A stretch of DNA of 64,000 bases from Alphaproteobacteria bacterium (GTDB taxonomy: Bacteria; Pseudomonadota; Alphaproteobacteria; SHVZ01), in assembly GCA_009694025.1 (NCBI GenBank), contig SHVZ01000001.1, forward strand, positions 1 to 64,000. Direction: 5' to 3'. Positions 1 to 7,816 of the stretch are shown one piece after another. Position 1 is the stretch's first letter. Every line of letters starts with the position of its first letter. The notes below the pieces were generated by a model that was not told where the DNA came from, made no database searches, and saw nothing but the letters and a program-made list of their open reading frames with translations. The position numbers and the translations under genes were made by a program.

Positions 1-82
1 CCGCGATCGTCCGCTGACCCTGGATCGCCTCGAGCGCCACCTTCGCCTTGAACTCGGCCGTAAACCGTCTGCGCGTCTTCAT
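1..82 (-). CDS. IS3-family transposase OrfA, N-terminal fragment (runs off window)
   Basis: Read on the minus strand from the ATG at 82, the protein begins MKTRRRFTAEFKAKVALEAI. This is the characteristic start of OrfA (HTH_Tnp_1) of IS3-family elements, which binds the terminal repeats and is normally fused to the OrfB integrase by frameshifting. Only 27 codons lie in the window, so OrfB and the far end cannot be judged. A GAAGGAAGATC stretch just upstream can serve as ribosome binding site. The element sits directly against the truncated AlbA_2 pseudogene, so it probably caused that truncation. Confidence 0.8.
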   Translation of the reverse strand, partial: MKTRRRFTAEFKAKVALEAIQGQRTIA

Positions 83-148
83 CGGGGATCTTCCTTCTCG
101 TCGTCAGATCCACCTTAGCCCCCTGTCTCAGGAACCGGGACCACCTCT
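83..148 (-). mobile_element. Probable terminal region of the IS3-type element
   Basis: This is the non-coding stretch between the OrfA start and the point where similarity to the AlbA_2 gene stops (near 149). On the minus strand it reads AGGTGGTCCCGGTTCCTGAG and continues to the OrfA leader. The G-rich GGTGGTCCC start resembles IS3-type ends. The opposite end is outside the window, so the inverted repeat and the target duplication cannot be confirmed. The exact boundary is inferred from the loss of homology in the neighbouring gene. Confidence 0.45.
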
Positions 149-475
149 ATCCGTGCCGAGGGGGAATAGCTTTTCGAAGATTTGAAGGTGGCCGTTGGCC
201 GCCTCTTGGTCCCTAAACCCTTCCCATCCGCGTTCCTTCTGGGAACCGACTTCTGTGATTCCGATGTAAAGATCGCCCCCGTCCGTGTTTGCAAGCGCCG
301 ATATGCCTTTGGTCAGGTTGCCGGGCGACACAAGGGTCGCCTTAACGTCGCTGAATTAGCCTTCTTCGGTCCCAAGAATGGCCGCGGCCTGAGTGGCAGT
401 CAGACGCTGCACCCCCAGGGTTATGGGTTTCCCCTTCGAAGGGCCGGAATACCCGAACAGATCTTCGGAAGTCAT
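149..475 (-). pseudogene. AlbA_2 (Schlafen/AAA_4-type) ATP-binding protein, 5' remnant
   Basis: Translation from the ATG at 475 gives MTSEDLFGYSGPSKGKPITL and, after an in-frame TAA at 356-358, continues as FSDVKATLVSPGNLTKGISA and ANTDGGDLYIGITEVG. This is the N-terminal AlbA_2 (divergent AAA_4) domain of a family of putative ATP- or nucleic-acid-binding regulators, some linked to defence. I expect a Gln or similar codon where the stop lies. Similarity ends abruptly after FEKLFPLGTD at about 149, where IS-like sequence begins. The gene therefore carries two independent lesions, a nonsense codon and a 3' truncation. The track ORF at 128-331 is only the part after the stop. Confidence 0.75.
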
Positions 476-505
476 TCGCTATCTCCTTCGAAGATCGAAT
501 TTCGT

Positions 506-757
506 CTATTTAACAGATACTTGTGATCCATTTTCCGGGTGAGCCAACTTTTCCGCCAGCTTTCGGTACCGCCCAGCGTGGGCTTCCGCTAATCGAGCGA
601 CAGCCCTTTCCCACCCCTGCGGGGGCGATCGGTGGGCGGTGGCCGCAGGGTTCAGTCGTGCTTGCCGGATAAGCGCCACTGAGACCCCGAGCGCCTTTGC
701 AAGCTCGGCGTGACTAAGGGGAGCGAACAAAGCGTCTGTAGCTTTTCGAAAATCCAT
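506..757 (-). CDS. Small HTH DNA-binding protein (putative repressor), 83 aa
   Basis: I choose the ATG at 757, giving MDFRKATDALFAPLSHAELA and onwards. The longer track ORF from 922 runs backwards through the divergent transposase gene and is unlikely. Residues 16-35 contain a helix-turn-helix-like segment, LAKALGVSVALIRQARL, followed by a basic helical tail (WERAVARLAEAHAGRYRKLA). I recognise no named family. The start codon touches the left arm of an inverted repeat that brackets the promoter of the divergent transposase gene, as expected of an autoregulated repressor. An antitoxin-like role is possible but unsupported. Confidence that it is a real gene is good; the function is inferred. 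Confidence 0.65.
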   Translation of the reverse strand: MDFRKATDALFAPLSHAELAKALGVSVALIRQARLNPAATAHRSPPQGWERAVARLAEAHAGRYRKLAEKLAHPENGSQVSVK

Positions 758-808
758 GTATGCACTCCGATTGACAGACGGAATAAAATGTATATCATAG
801 TGCATACA
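757..808 (+). promoter_or_regulatory. Divergent promoter bracketed by a perfect 10-bp inverted repeat
   Basis: TGTATGCACT at 757-766 is repeated inverted as AGTGCATACA at 799-808, with a 32-bp spacer. Inside the spacer lies a near-consensus promoter reading toward the transposase: TTGACA (771-776), 16 bp, TATCAT (793-798). It would start transcription about 20 bases before the ATG at 827. A weaker leftward promoter is possible (TTGTAT at 804-809 on the minus strand, TTTATT near 782-787). The repeat arms overlap the promoter and the HTH gene start, so this is most simply read as the operator of the HTH protein. Confidence 0.6.
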
Positions 809-826
809 AACACAAGGACTACCTCG

Positions 827-1687
827 ATGAACCGCCTCCCCCTCACTCGCCGGACCCAGATCATCAACTGCCTCGTCGAGGGCAACTCGATCCGGTCGAC
901 CGAACGGATGACCAACACGCACCGCGATACGGTCATGCGGTTGCTGGTTCAGGTCGGCAGCGGATGCGCTGCTCTGTCCAACGAGATGATGCGCGATCTC
1001 CCCTGCAAGCGCGTCGAAGTCGATGAGATTTGGAGCTACGTCGCGAAGAAGCAGCGCCAGCTACAGCCGGGCGATGACAAGTCGCGCATCGGCGATCAGT
1101 GGACGTTTGTCAGCATGGACCCGGAAACCAAGCTGGTCCCGTCCTACTTGGTCGGAAAGCGCAACGGGCGTACGGCAACGGTTTTCATGACCGATCTGGC
1201 GAGCCGTCTCAGCAATCGCGTGCAACTGACCAGCGATCAGTTGAACAGCTACATCGAAGCGGTCGACACGGCGTTTCGCGGCGAGGTCGATTACGGGCAG
1301 GCGGTTAAATTTTACGAGGCAGAAGTTGGTAGCGCCGGTCGCTATAGCCCGCCGCGCGTTGTTGCGTCGGAGCGCCGCCCCATCGTCGGCAATCCCGAGC
1401 CGCGCCACATTTCAACGAGCCTGATCGAGCGCCAGAACCTCACGATGCGGATGAGCATTCGTCGGTTCACCCGGTTGACCAATGCGTTCTCGAAGAAGAT
1501 CGAGAACCACCGGGCCGCCGTGGCGCTCCACTTCGCCAACTACAACCTCGTCAGGATGCACCGCGCGATCCGCTGCACTCCGGCCATGGCTGCGGGCGTT
1601 GTAAACCGGCTTTGGACGCTTGAAGAGTTGGTTGACCGCGTGACGGTCGGATATGGCCGCGAAGATCGGGGCCCCAGGTTCGACTAG
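827..1687 (+). CDS. IS1-like DDE transposase, full-length single ORF (286 aa)
   Basis: The start is ATG 827 with AAGGA 8 bases upstream and the strong promoter just before it. The track ORF from 710 would begin upstream of the promoter. The N-terminal ~60 residues are HTH-like (NSIRSTERMTNTHRDTVMRL). The DDE catalytic residues appear in VEVDEIWSYV, in LTSDQLNSYIEAV and in TSLIERQNLTMRM. Such single-ORF proteins are usually annotated as IS1-family transposases. Downstream, CTAAACTAGGACACTACCC (about 1691-1709) looks like an element end, but I find no matching inverted copy upstream. It may therefore be a one-ended remnant or a resident gene rather than a mobile IS. Confidence 0.75.
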   Translation: MNRLPLTRRTQIINCLVEGNSIRSTERMTNTHRDTVMRLLVQVGSGCAALSNEMMRDLPCKRVEVDEIWSYVAKKQRQLQPGDDKSRIGDQWTFVSMDPETKLVPSYLVGKRNGRTATVFMTDLASRLSNRVQLTSDQLNSYIEAVDTAFRGEVDYGQAVKFYEAEVGSAGRYSPPRVVASERRPIVGNPEPRHISTSLIERQNLTMRMSIRRFTRLTNAFSKKIENHRAAVALHFANYNLVRMHRAIRCTPAMAAGVVNRLWTLEELVDRVTVGYGREDRGPRFD

Positions 1688-1811
1688 GTCTAAACTAGGA
1701 CACTACCCAAGCCGGTACCGTGGTTGACAGGGTCGCGAGCCGCCCGGATATTTGGCGGTTTCCGCCCTAGGGTCGCCGCCCGGGGTCCTATCCTTCCTGC
1801 AGGAGTCGACC

Positions 1812-2984
1812 GTGACCGCCGCCGTGATGCCGACCTACGGGCGCTATGACATCGCCTTCGAACGGGGCGAGGGACCCTATTTGTACGCCACCGATGGCCG
1901 CCGCTTCCTCGACTTCGCCGCCGGGATCGCGGTCAACGCGCTTGGCCATTCGCACCCTAGGCTGGTCAAGGCGCTGGCCGAACAGGGCGCCAAGCTCTGG
2001 CACGTCTCCAACCTCTACCGCATTCCCGAGCAGGAGACGCTGGCCGAGAAGCTGACCAAGAACACCTTCGCCGACCAGGTATTCTTCTGCAATTCCGGCG
2101 CCGAGGCGTTGGAAGGCGCGATCAAGCTGGTCCGCAAGTTCCACGACGAGACCGGGCATCCCGAGCGCTATACGGTGATCGGCTGCGCCGGCGCCTTCCA
2201 CGGCCGTACGCTCGCCACCCTCGCCGCCGCCGGCAATGAGAAGTACCTGAAGGGCTTCGATCCGGCGGTCGAGGGCTTCCGCCAGGTCGCCTTCGGCAAT
2301 CTCAACGAGCTCCGCGCCGCCATCGACGAGAAGACCGCGGCGATCCTGGTCGAGCCGGTCCAGGGCGAGGGCGGCATCAAGCCGGCGCAGCTCTCCTATC
2401 TCCGCGAGCTCCGCAAGATCGCCGACGAGTTCGGCATCCTGCTCGTCTTCGACGAGGTCCAGTGCGGCATGGGCCGCTCGGGCAAGCTGTTCGCCTATGA
2501 ATGGGCGGGTGTGACGCCCGACGTCATGTGCATCGCCAAGGGTCTCGGCGGCGGCTTTCCGGTCGGCGCCTTCATGGCGACCGACAAGGCCGCGGTCGGC
2601 ATGACCGCAGGTACTCACGGCTCGACCTTCGGCGGCAACCCGCTGGCGATGGCCGTTGCCAACGCGGTCGTCGATGTAATGCTCGAGCCGGGATTCCTCG
2701 AGCGCGTCGACAAGATCGCGCGCGTCCTCTGGAAGGAGCTGGAGGCGTTGGTCAAGCGCCATCCCAAGGTGTTCATCGAGGTGCGCGGCGCCGGTCTGAT
2801 GCTTGGGCTCCGCTGCCACGTCGTCAACACCCAGCTCGTCGACAAGCTGCGCGAGATCGGGCTCCTCGCCGTCGGCGCCGGCGAGAATGTGGTGCGCCTG
2901 GTGCCGCCGCTGATCATCGACGAACGCCACGTACGCGAGGCAGTCGAGAAGATCGACAAGGCCGCATCGCAACTCGCCGCCTGA
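1812..2984 (+). CDS. argD: Acetylornithine aminotransferase (ArgD), 390 aa
   Basis: This is a class-III PLP aminotransferase of arginine biosynthesis that interconverts N-acetylornithine and N-acetylglutamate semialdehyde. I prefer the GTG at 1812 over the track start at 1752: a CAGGAG ribosome binding site lies 7 bases upstream, and [20 protein letters not shown] is the usual family start. The cofactor aspartate lies in [12 protein letters not shown] (about D214), the Schiff-base lysine in IAKGLGGG (about K243), and a phosphate-binding [13 protein letters not shown] follows. argF starts 11 bases after its stop, so the two form an operon for consecutive parts of the pathway. Confidence 0.93.
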   Translation: MTAAVMPTYGRYDIAFERGEGPYLYATDGRRFLDFAAGIAVNALGHSHPRLVKALAEQGAKLWHVSNLYRIPEQETLAEKLTKNTFADQVFFCNSGAEALEGAIKLVRKFHDETGHPERYTVIGCAGAFHGRTLATLAAAGNEKYLKGFDPAVEGFRQVAFGNLNELRAAIDEKTAAILVEPVQGEGGIKPAQLSYLRELRKIADEFGILLVFDEVQCGMGRSGKLFAYEWAGVTPDVMCIAKGLGGGFPVGAFMATDKAAVGMTAGTHGSTFGGNPLAMAVANAVVDVMLEPGFLERVDKIARVLWKELEALVKRHPKVFIEVRGAGLMLGLRCHVVNTQLVDKLREIGLLAVGAGENVVRLVPPLIIDERHVREAVEKIDKAASQLAA

Positions 2985-2995
2985 CGAGCCCCCGC

Positions 2996-3907
2996 ATGTC
3001 CCCCAAGCATTTCCTCGACCTCGACGGGTTCGAGGCGAAAACCCTCCGTTCGATTCTCGACGACGGGCTGGCGATGAAGCGCGCGACCAAGGCGGGAAAG
3101 CGTGCCCGCCCGCTCGACGGCAAGATGCTGGCGATGATCTTCGAGAAACCTTCGACCCGCACCCGCGTCAGCTTCGACGTCGCCATGCGCCAACTCGGCG
3201 GCGAGTCGATCATGCTGTCGGCGGCCGAGATGCAGACCGGGCGCGGCGAGACCGTCGCCGACACCGCCCGCGTGCTGTCGCGCTACGTCGACGTCATCAT
3301 GATGCGGACCTTCCAGCCCTGGAAGCTGCACGAGATGGCACGCTACGCCACCATTCCGGTGATCAACGGGCTCACCGACACCAGCCACCCCTGCCAGCTC
3401 ATGGCCGACGTGATGACCTTCGAGGAGCATCGGGGCTCGATCGCCGGCCGGGTCGTCACCTGGTCGGGGGACGGCAACAACGTCGCGGCCTCCTGGGTCC
3501 ATGCCGCGGTCCGCTTCAACTTCGAGCTGCGCCTCGCCTGCCCGACCGAGCTCACCCCTCCGGACAACCTGATCCGCTGGGCCCACGATCAGGGCGGCCG
3601 GGTGGTCGTCACCGAGGACGTGGACTCGGCCGCCCGCGGCGCCGACTGCGTGGTCACCGACACCTGGATCTCGATGAACGACACGACCCAGGGCGAGACC
3701 CGCCACAACCTGCTGGCACCCTACCGGGTCGATGACCGGCTGATGAAGCTGGCCAAGCCCGACGCCCTCTTCATGCACTGCCTTCCGGCGCACCGCGGCG
3801 AGGAGGTCAGCGCCTCGGTGATCGACGGCCCGCAATCGGTCGTCTGGGACGAAGCGGAGAACCGGCTCCACGTCCAGAAGGCCATTCTCTCCTGGTGTCT
3901 CTCCTAG
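2996..3907 (+). CDS. argF: Ornithine carbamoyltransferase (ArgF), 303 aa
   Basis: It transfers the carbamoyl group from carbamoyl phosphate to ornithine, giving citrulline. The start is the ATG at 2996, just after argD, not the 2501 start of the track ORF, which overlaps argD. The carbamoyl-phosphate loop STRTR is at residues 53-57, HPCQ at about 131-134, and the ornithine-side [10 protein letters not shown] with the catalytic Cys at about 262. The length matches the anabolic enzyme. hslO begins one base after the stop, so argD-argF-hslO is probably one transcript. Confidence 0.95.
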   Translation: MSPKHFLDLDGFEAKTLRSILDDGLAMKRATKAGKRARPLDGKMLAMIFEKPSTRTRVSFDVAMRQLGGESIMLSAAEMQTGRGETVADTARVLSRYVDVIMMRTFQPWKLHEMARYATIPVINGLTDTSHPCQLMADVMTFEEHRGSIAGRVVTWSGDGNNVAASWVHAAVRFNFELRLACPTELTPPDNLIRWAHDQGGRVVVTEDVDSAARGADCVVTDTWISMNDTTQGETRHNLLAPYRVDDRLMKLAKPDALFMHCLPAHRGEEVSASVIDGPQSVVWDEAENRLHVQKAILSWCLS

Positions 3908-3908
3908 G

Positions 3909-4799
3909 ATGGCGGCGAAGACCGATACCATCGGCGCCGGGCGCGCCGATGATGTCGTTCTGCCGTTCCATGTCGAGGGGCTGAACGTCCGCGGCCGCAT
4001 CGCCCGCCTCGGGCCGGCCCTCGACGCCATTCTTCGTCAGCGCGCCTATCCTCGCCCGGTGAGCCGGCTGCTCGGCGAAGCCCTGGCCCTCGCCGCGGCG
4101 GTCGGATCGTCGCTCAAGTACGACGGCGTCTTCTCGGTCCAGGCCAAGGGCAACGGGCCGATCCGGCTCCTGGTGGTCGACATGACCTCGGCCGGGCATC
4201 TGAGGGGCTATGCCCAGCTCGCCGAACGCCCGGTCGCCGCCGATGAGCGCCGCCTCGACCATCTGGTCGGCAGGGGCCAGCTCGCCTTCACCGTCGATCA
4301 AGGGCCCAACACCGAGTGCTACCAGGGCATCGTCGCCCTCGGCGCGGAGACGCTCGCCGACGCCGTCGACCACTATTTCCGCCAGTCCGAGCAGCTCGAG
4401 ACCCGCCTCGTGCTGGCATCCGGCCTCACGACGGCGTGGCGGTCGACCGCATTGATGATCCAGCGCCTGCCCGGCGAGGCGCCCGACCCCGACGCCTGGA
4501 ACCGCACGCTCCATCTTCTCGGCAGCGTGACCGAGGCGGAATTACTCGACCCGGGGCTCAAGAGCGAGGATCTGCTCTACCGCCTGTTCCACGTCGAAGG
4601 CGTCCGGGTTTTCTCGACCCGTCCGGTCGAAGCGAGATGCCGGTGCACGCGCGCGCGGGCCGAGGGCGCGCTTCGCCTGGTGCCGGATTCGGACCTGCCC
4701 GAGCTCATGGTCGATGGCCGGTTCATCGTCACCTGCCAATTCTGCAATGCCAGCAACATCTTCTCGGAAGAGGAGGTGCGCTCGCTCCGGGCGGGCTAG
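3909..4799 (+). CDS. hslO: Redox-regulated chaperone Hsp33 (HslO), 296 aa
   Basis: Hsp33 is a cytoplasmic holdase activated when oxidants displace its zinc. The sequence has the N-terminal Hsp33 fold (KGNGPIRLLVVDMTSAGHLR near residues 77-96) and the C-terminal zinc motif C-X-C (C244, C246 in ARCRC) and C-X2-C (C276, C279 in TCQFCNAS). All four cysteines are therefore present. It starts one base after argF. argF-hslO adjacency is common in alphaproteobacteria (family knowledge) and suggests shared transcription. Confidence 0.93.
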   Translation: MAAKTDTIGAGRADDVVLPFHVEGLNVRGRIARLGPALDAILRQRAYPRPVSRLLGEALALAAAVGSSLKYDGVFSVQAKGNGPIRLLVVDMTSAGHLRGYAQLAERPVAADERRLDHLVGRGQLAFTVDQGPNTECYQGIVALGAETLADAVDHYFRQSEQLETRLVLASGLTTAWRSTALMIQRLPGEAPDPDAWNRTLHLLGSVTEAELLDPGLKSEDLLYRLFHVEGVRVFSTRPVEARCRCTRARAEGALRLVPDSDLPELMVDGRFIVTCQFCNASNIFSEEEVRSLRAG

Positions 4800-4912
4800 A
4801 GTCGGTGGCTGCGGGATACGGGGGTCGTTTTTCCGTGGCGCGACCGCCTTCTCAGGTTGACCCACGCCCACGCCGACGCCACATGTCGTTGGCAATTCGA
4901 GACGAGGCAACA

Positions 4913-5506
4913 ATGTCGCTCCTGAAGAGGCTCCCCTTTCTCGCCGTCGTCGTGCTCTCGGCCTGTGTCGCGCCGCCGCCGGCCCGCCTTCCCGACATGA
5001 CCTTCACCGACCGGCCGCGCTTCCTTCTCGACGTGGCCGAGGTGCAGGTCATCGATCAGTACCAGCCGCCGTTCCGGCTGCCGAACGTCGAGCATCAGGT
5101 GCCGGTATCGCCGGCGAAGGCGACGGAACGCTGGGCGCGGGACCGTCTGGTGGCGGTCGGCGGCAGCGGGCGTGCCATCGTGACGATCAAGGACGGGCGC
5201 GTGCTCGAAAGCTCGCTCCGGGTGACACCGGGCGTCCAAGGCGTGTTCACCCAAGACCAGGCCGCGCGCTACGAGGCGATCGTCGAGGTCACGGTCGAGA
5301 TCCGTCCGGGCGCCGGCGTCTTGACCGCCGATGCGATCGCGAGCGCCAGGGCAGAGCGGACCCGGACGGTGTCGGAAGGCATCTCTCCGAACGAGCTCGA
5401 CCGCGTCCACTTCGAGCTGGTCGAGGGGGTGATGCGCGACCTCGACCTGCAGCTCGACGCCAACCTCCGGCGCTTCCTGGTCGCCTACATCCGGGACATT
5501 CGCTAG
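4913..5506 (+). CDS. Predicted outer-membrane or periplasmic lipoprotein, 197 aa
   Basis: The N-terminus MSLLKRLPFLAVVVLSAC is a lipoprotein signal peptide with the lipobox cysteine at residue 18, so the mature protein is probably lipid-anchored. The body (about 180 residues) is soluble and alternates strands and helices. No enzymatic motif is visible and I do not recognise a characterised family. The ATG at 4913 is chosen because it begins the signal peptide; another in-frame ATG lies at 4883. The stop overlaps the stop of the convergent deacetylase gene by 3 bases. Confidence 0.75.
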   Translation: MSLLKRLPFLAVVVLSACVAPPPARLPDMTFTDRPRFLLDVAEVQVIDQYQPPFRLPNVEHQVPVSPAKATERWARDRLVAVGGSGRAIVTIKDGRVLESSLRVTPGVQGVFTQDQAARYEAIVEVTVEIRPGAGVLTADAIASARAERTRTVSEGISPNELDRVHFELVEGVMRDLDLQLDANLRRFLVAYIRDIR

Positions 5507-6516
5507 AAACCGGAAAGAAACGCCGCCGCGTTGGCGCCGAGGCTGGCGGAGAGGTAGCCGCCCTCCTGGATCAGCACCGTCGGCAGGCCGAGGGCCGCGA
5601 TCTCAACGGCGATCCGCCGGAAGCCCGCGGTCGAGATCTTGAGGATGCCGAGCGGGTCGTCGGCCGACGCATCGAGCCCGAGCGACACCAGCAGCAGCGC
5701 CGGAGCGTAGGCGCGGATGCGGTCGAGCCCGCGCCCGAGCGCCTCGAGGTAGGCCTCGTCTCCGGTCCCGGGCGGCAGGGGCAGGTTGAAGGTGGTGCCG
5801 GCCCCGGCCCCTTCGCCGACCTCGTCGGCGTAGCCGGCGAAGAACGGGTAGTAGACGGCGGGGTCGGCATGCAGCGACACGAACAGCACGTCCGGGCGCC
5901 GCCAGAAGATCCCCTGGGTTCCGTTGCCGTGGTGAACGTCCACGTCGAGGACCGCGACACGCCCTTTGGTCCGGGCGGCGATATCGGCCGCCGCCGCCAC
6001 GTTGTTGAGGAAGCAGAAGCCTCCGGCCTGATCGGCGAAGGCATGATGGCCGGGCGGGCGGCAGAGGCCGTAGGCGGCGCGTTCGCCCGAGAGCACGACC
6101 TCGGTCGCCGAAAGTGCGCAGTCGACGGCGACAAGCGCGCCTTCCCAGGTGCCCTTGCCGATCGGGCAGGCGGTGTCCGCCTGGTACCAGCCGGCGCGGG
6201 CGACAGGATGGGCCGACGGTCGCGCCATGTTGCGTCCGGGGTGGATGTTGGGAATCACCTCGGCCGAGGCGCCCGGCAACCCACGCCACGCTTGGTATCC
6301 ATCCTTCAGGAACGCGAGATAGCCGGCGGCGTGGATCGCCTCGACCGCGGTTGTCCCATGGCGCCGAGGCGCCTCGATCCGATGCCCGGCGGCGGCGAGC
6401 GCCGCCAGCAGCACCTCGGCCCGCTCGGGCATCTCCGGGCTATCGACGATCTGTCCGCGGGCGATGAAAGTCTTAGGGGAGTGCCGGATATGATCCGGCG
6501 AGTGGAAGACGCGCAT
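5503..6516 (-). CDS. Histone deacetylase-superfamily amidohydrolase (acetylpolyamine type), 337 aa
   Basis: This is a zinc amidohydrolase of the arginase/HDAC fold. The active site is clear: RPPGHH (H157, H158), DVDVHHGNGTQG with zinc ligands D193 and H195, and the third ligand D282 in SLGLDASADDPLG. The SLHADPAVYYPFFAGYADEVG region resembles bacterial acetylpolyamine amidohydrolases, so deacetylation of acetylated polyamines or similar small amides is the likely role. The start is the ATG at 6516; the track ORF to 6819 runs into the divergent gene. It is divergent from the M20 carbamoylase across 61 bases, so the two may share a control region. Confidence 0.88.
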   Translation of the reverse strand: MRVFHSPDHIRHSPKTFIARGQIVDSPEMPERAEVLLAALAAAGHRIEAPRRHGTTAVEAIHAAGYLAFLKDGYQAWRGLPGASAEVIPNIHPGRNMARPSAHPVARAGWYQADTACPIGKGTWEGALVAVDCALSATEVVLSGERAAYGLCRPPGHHAFADQAGGFCFLNNVAAAADIAARTKGRVAVLDVDVHHGNGTQGIFWRRPDVLFVSLHADPAVYYPFFAGYADEVGEGAGAGTTFNLPLPPGTGDEAYLEALGRGLDRIRAYAPALLLVSLGLDASADDPLGILKISTAGFRRIAVEIAALGLPTVLIQEGGYLSASLGANAAAFLSGF

Positions 6517-6577
6517 GGCGCGGGAGTATCCGCCGGCCCTCCGCCGACTACAATGGGCAGGGACAGGAGACGAAGCG

Positions 6578-7816
6578 ATGAAACGAAACCTGGCGATCGA
6601 CGGCAGCCGGCTATGGGCGAGCCTGATGGAGATGGCGAAGATCGGGGCCACGGCCAAGGGCGGCAATGCGCGCCTGGCCGCGACCGACCTCGACCGCGAA
6701 GGCCGCGACCTCTTCGTCGGCTGGGCCAGGGCCGCCGGCTGCTCGATCTCGATCGACCGTATCGGCAACGTCTTCGCCTGCCGCCCCGGCCGCGATCCGA
6801 AGCGACCGCCCGTGGTCACCGGCAGCCATCTCGATACCCAGCCGACCGGTGGGCGCTTCGACGGCGTCTACGGCGTGCTCGCCGGCCTCGAGGTGGTGCG
6901 CACGCTCAACGAGCACGGGATCGAGACCGAGGCGCCGATCGAGGTTGCGGTCTGGACCAACGAGGAAGGCTCGCGCTTCTCCCCGGCGATGATGGGCTCG
7001 GGCGTCTTCGCCGGCATCTGGCCGGTCGAGGAGATCGAGGCCAAGCAGGACGTCGACGGAAAGCGGCTCGGCGACGAGCTCCGCCGCATCGGCTATGCCG
7101 GCGACGTTCAGCCCGGCGGGCGGCCCTTCGCCGCCTATTTCGAGGCGCATATCGAGCAGGGCCCGATCCTGGAGGCCGAGGGCAGGACCGTCGGCATCGT
7201 CACGGGAGCCCAGGGCCAGCGCTGGTACGAGGTGACGGTGACCGGGCAGGAGGCCCATGCCGGCCCGACGCCGATGCCGCGCCGCAAGGACGCGCTGGTC
7301 GGGGCATCCCGCATGATCGACCAGGTCAACCGCATCGGCCTCGCACACCCGCCGAACGCCTGCGCCACCGTCGGCTTCATCCAGTCGAGCCCCAACAGCC
7401 GTAACACCATTCCCGGCCGTGTCTTCTTCACCGTCGACTTCCGTCATCCTGATGACGCGACGCTGTCGGCGATGGATGCCGAGCTGAAGCAGGCCTGCCG
7501 GGAGATCGCGGCCGCCGCCGGCCTCACGGTCGAGATCGAAGACTTCTGGTACTTCCCACCGACGCCCTTCGACCCGGCTTGCGTCGACGCCGTCCGCAAG
7601 GCGACCGAGCGCCTGGGCTATCCGTCGCGCGAGATCGTCTCCGGCGCCGGACATGACGCGGTCTATGTCGCGCGGGTGGCGCCCGCCGCCATGATCTTCG
7701 TTCCCTGCGAGAACGGCATCAGCCACAACGAGGTCGAGAACGCGAAGCCAGAAGACCTGACTGCCGGCTGCAACGTGCTGCTCAGCGCGATCCTCGACCG
7801 GGCGATGACGGCCTGA
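6578..7816 (+). CDS. M20-family Zn hydrolase (N-carbamoyl-L-amino-acid hydrolase / beta-ureidopropionase-like), 412 aa
   Basis: It belongs to the AmaB/HyuC branch of M20 amidohydrolases, which remove carbamoyl (or allantoate-type) groups from amino-acid derivatives. Metal ligands are visible: H84 and D95 in GSHLDTQPTGGRFDGVYG, the glutamate pair at 129-130 in NEEGSRFSP, H191 in EAHIEQGP and a late His in GAGHDAVYV. AGGAGA lies 7 bases before the ATG at 6578. The exact substrate cannot be read from sequence: N-carbamoyl-L-amino acids, beta-ureidopropionate and allantoate all fit. Its 3' end overlaps the convergent ctaA by 35 bases. Confidence 0.85.
   Translation: MKRNLAIDGSRLWASLMEMAKIGATAKGGNARLAATDLDREGRDLFVGWARAAGCSISIDRIGNVFACRPGRDPKRPPVVTGSHLDTQPTGGRFDGVYGVLAGLEVVRTLNEHGIETEAPIEVAVWTNEEGSRFSPAMMGSGVFAGIWPVEEIEAKQDVDGKRLGDELRRIGYAGDVQPGGRPFAAYFEAHIEQGPILEAEGRTVGIVTGAQGQRWYEVTVTGQEAHAGPTPMPRRKDALVGASRMIDQVNRIGLAHPPNACATVGFIQSSPNSRNTIPGRVFFTVDFRHPDDATLSAMDAELKQACREIAAAAGLTVEIEDFWYFPPTPFDPACVDAVRKATERLGYPSREIVSGAGHDAVYVARVAPAAMIFVPCENGISHNEVENAKPEDLTAGCNVLLSAILDRAMTA

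Noticed and set aside
710-826. N-terminal extension of the IS1-like transposase
   Set aside because: The extension would start upstream of the TTGACA/TATCAT promoter and through the divergent HTH gene. ATG 827 has its own ribosome binding site.
2615-4030. 471-aa minus-strand ORF opposite argD/argF
   Set aside because: It is antisense to two clear enzymes and looks like a GC-codon shadow.
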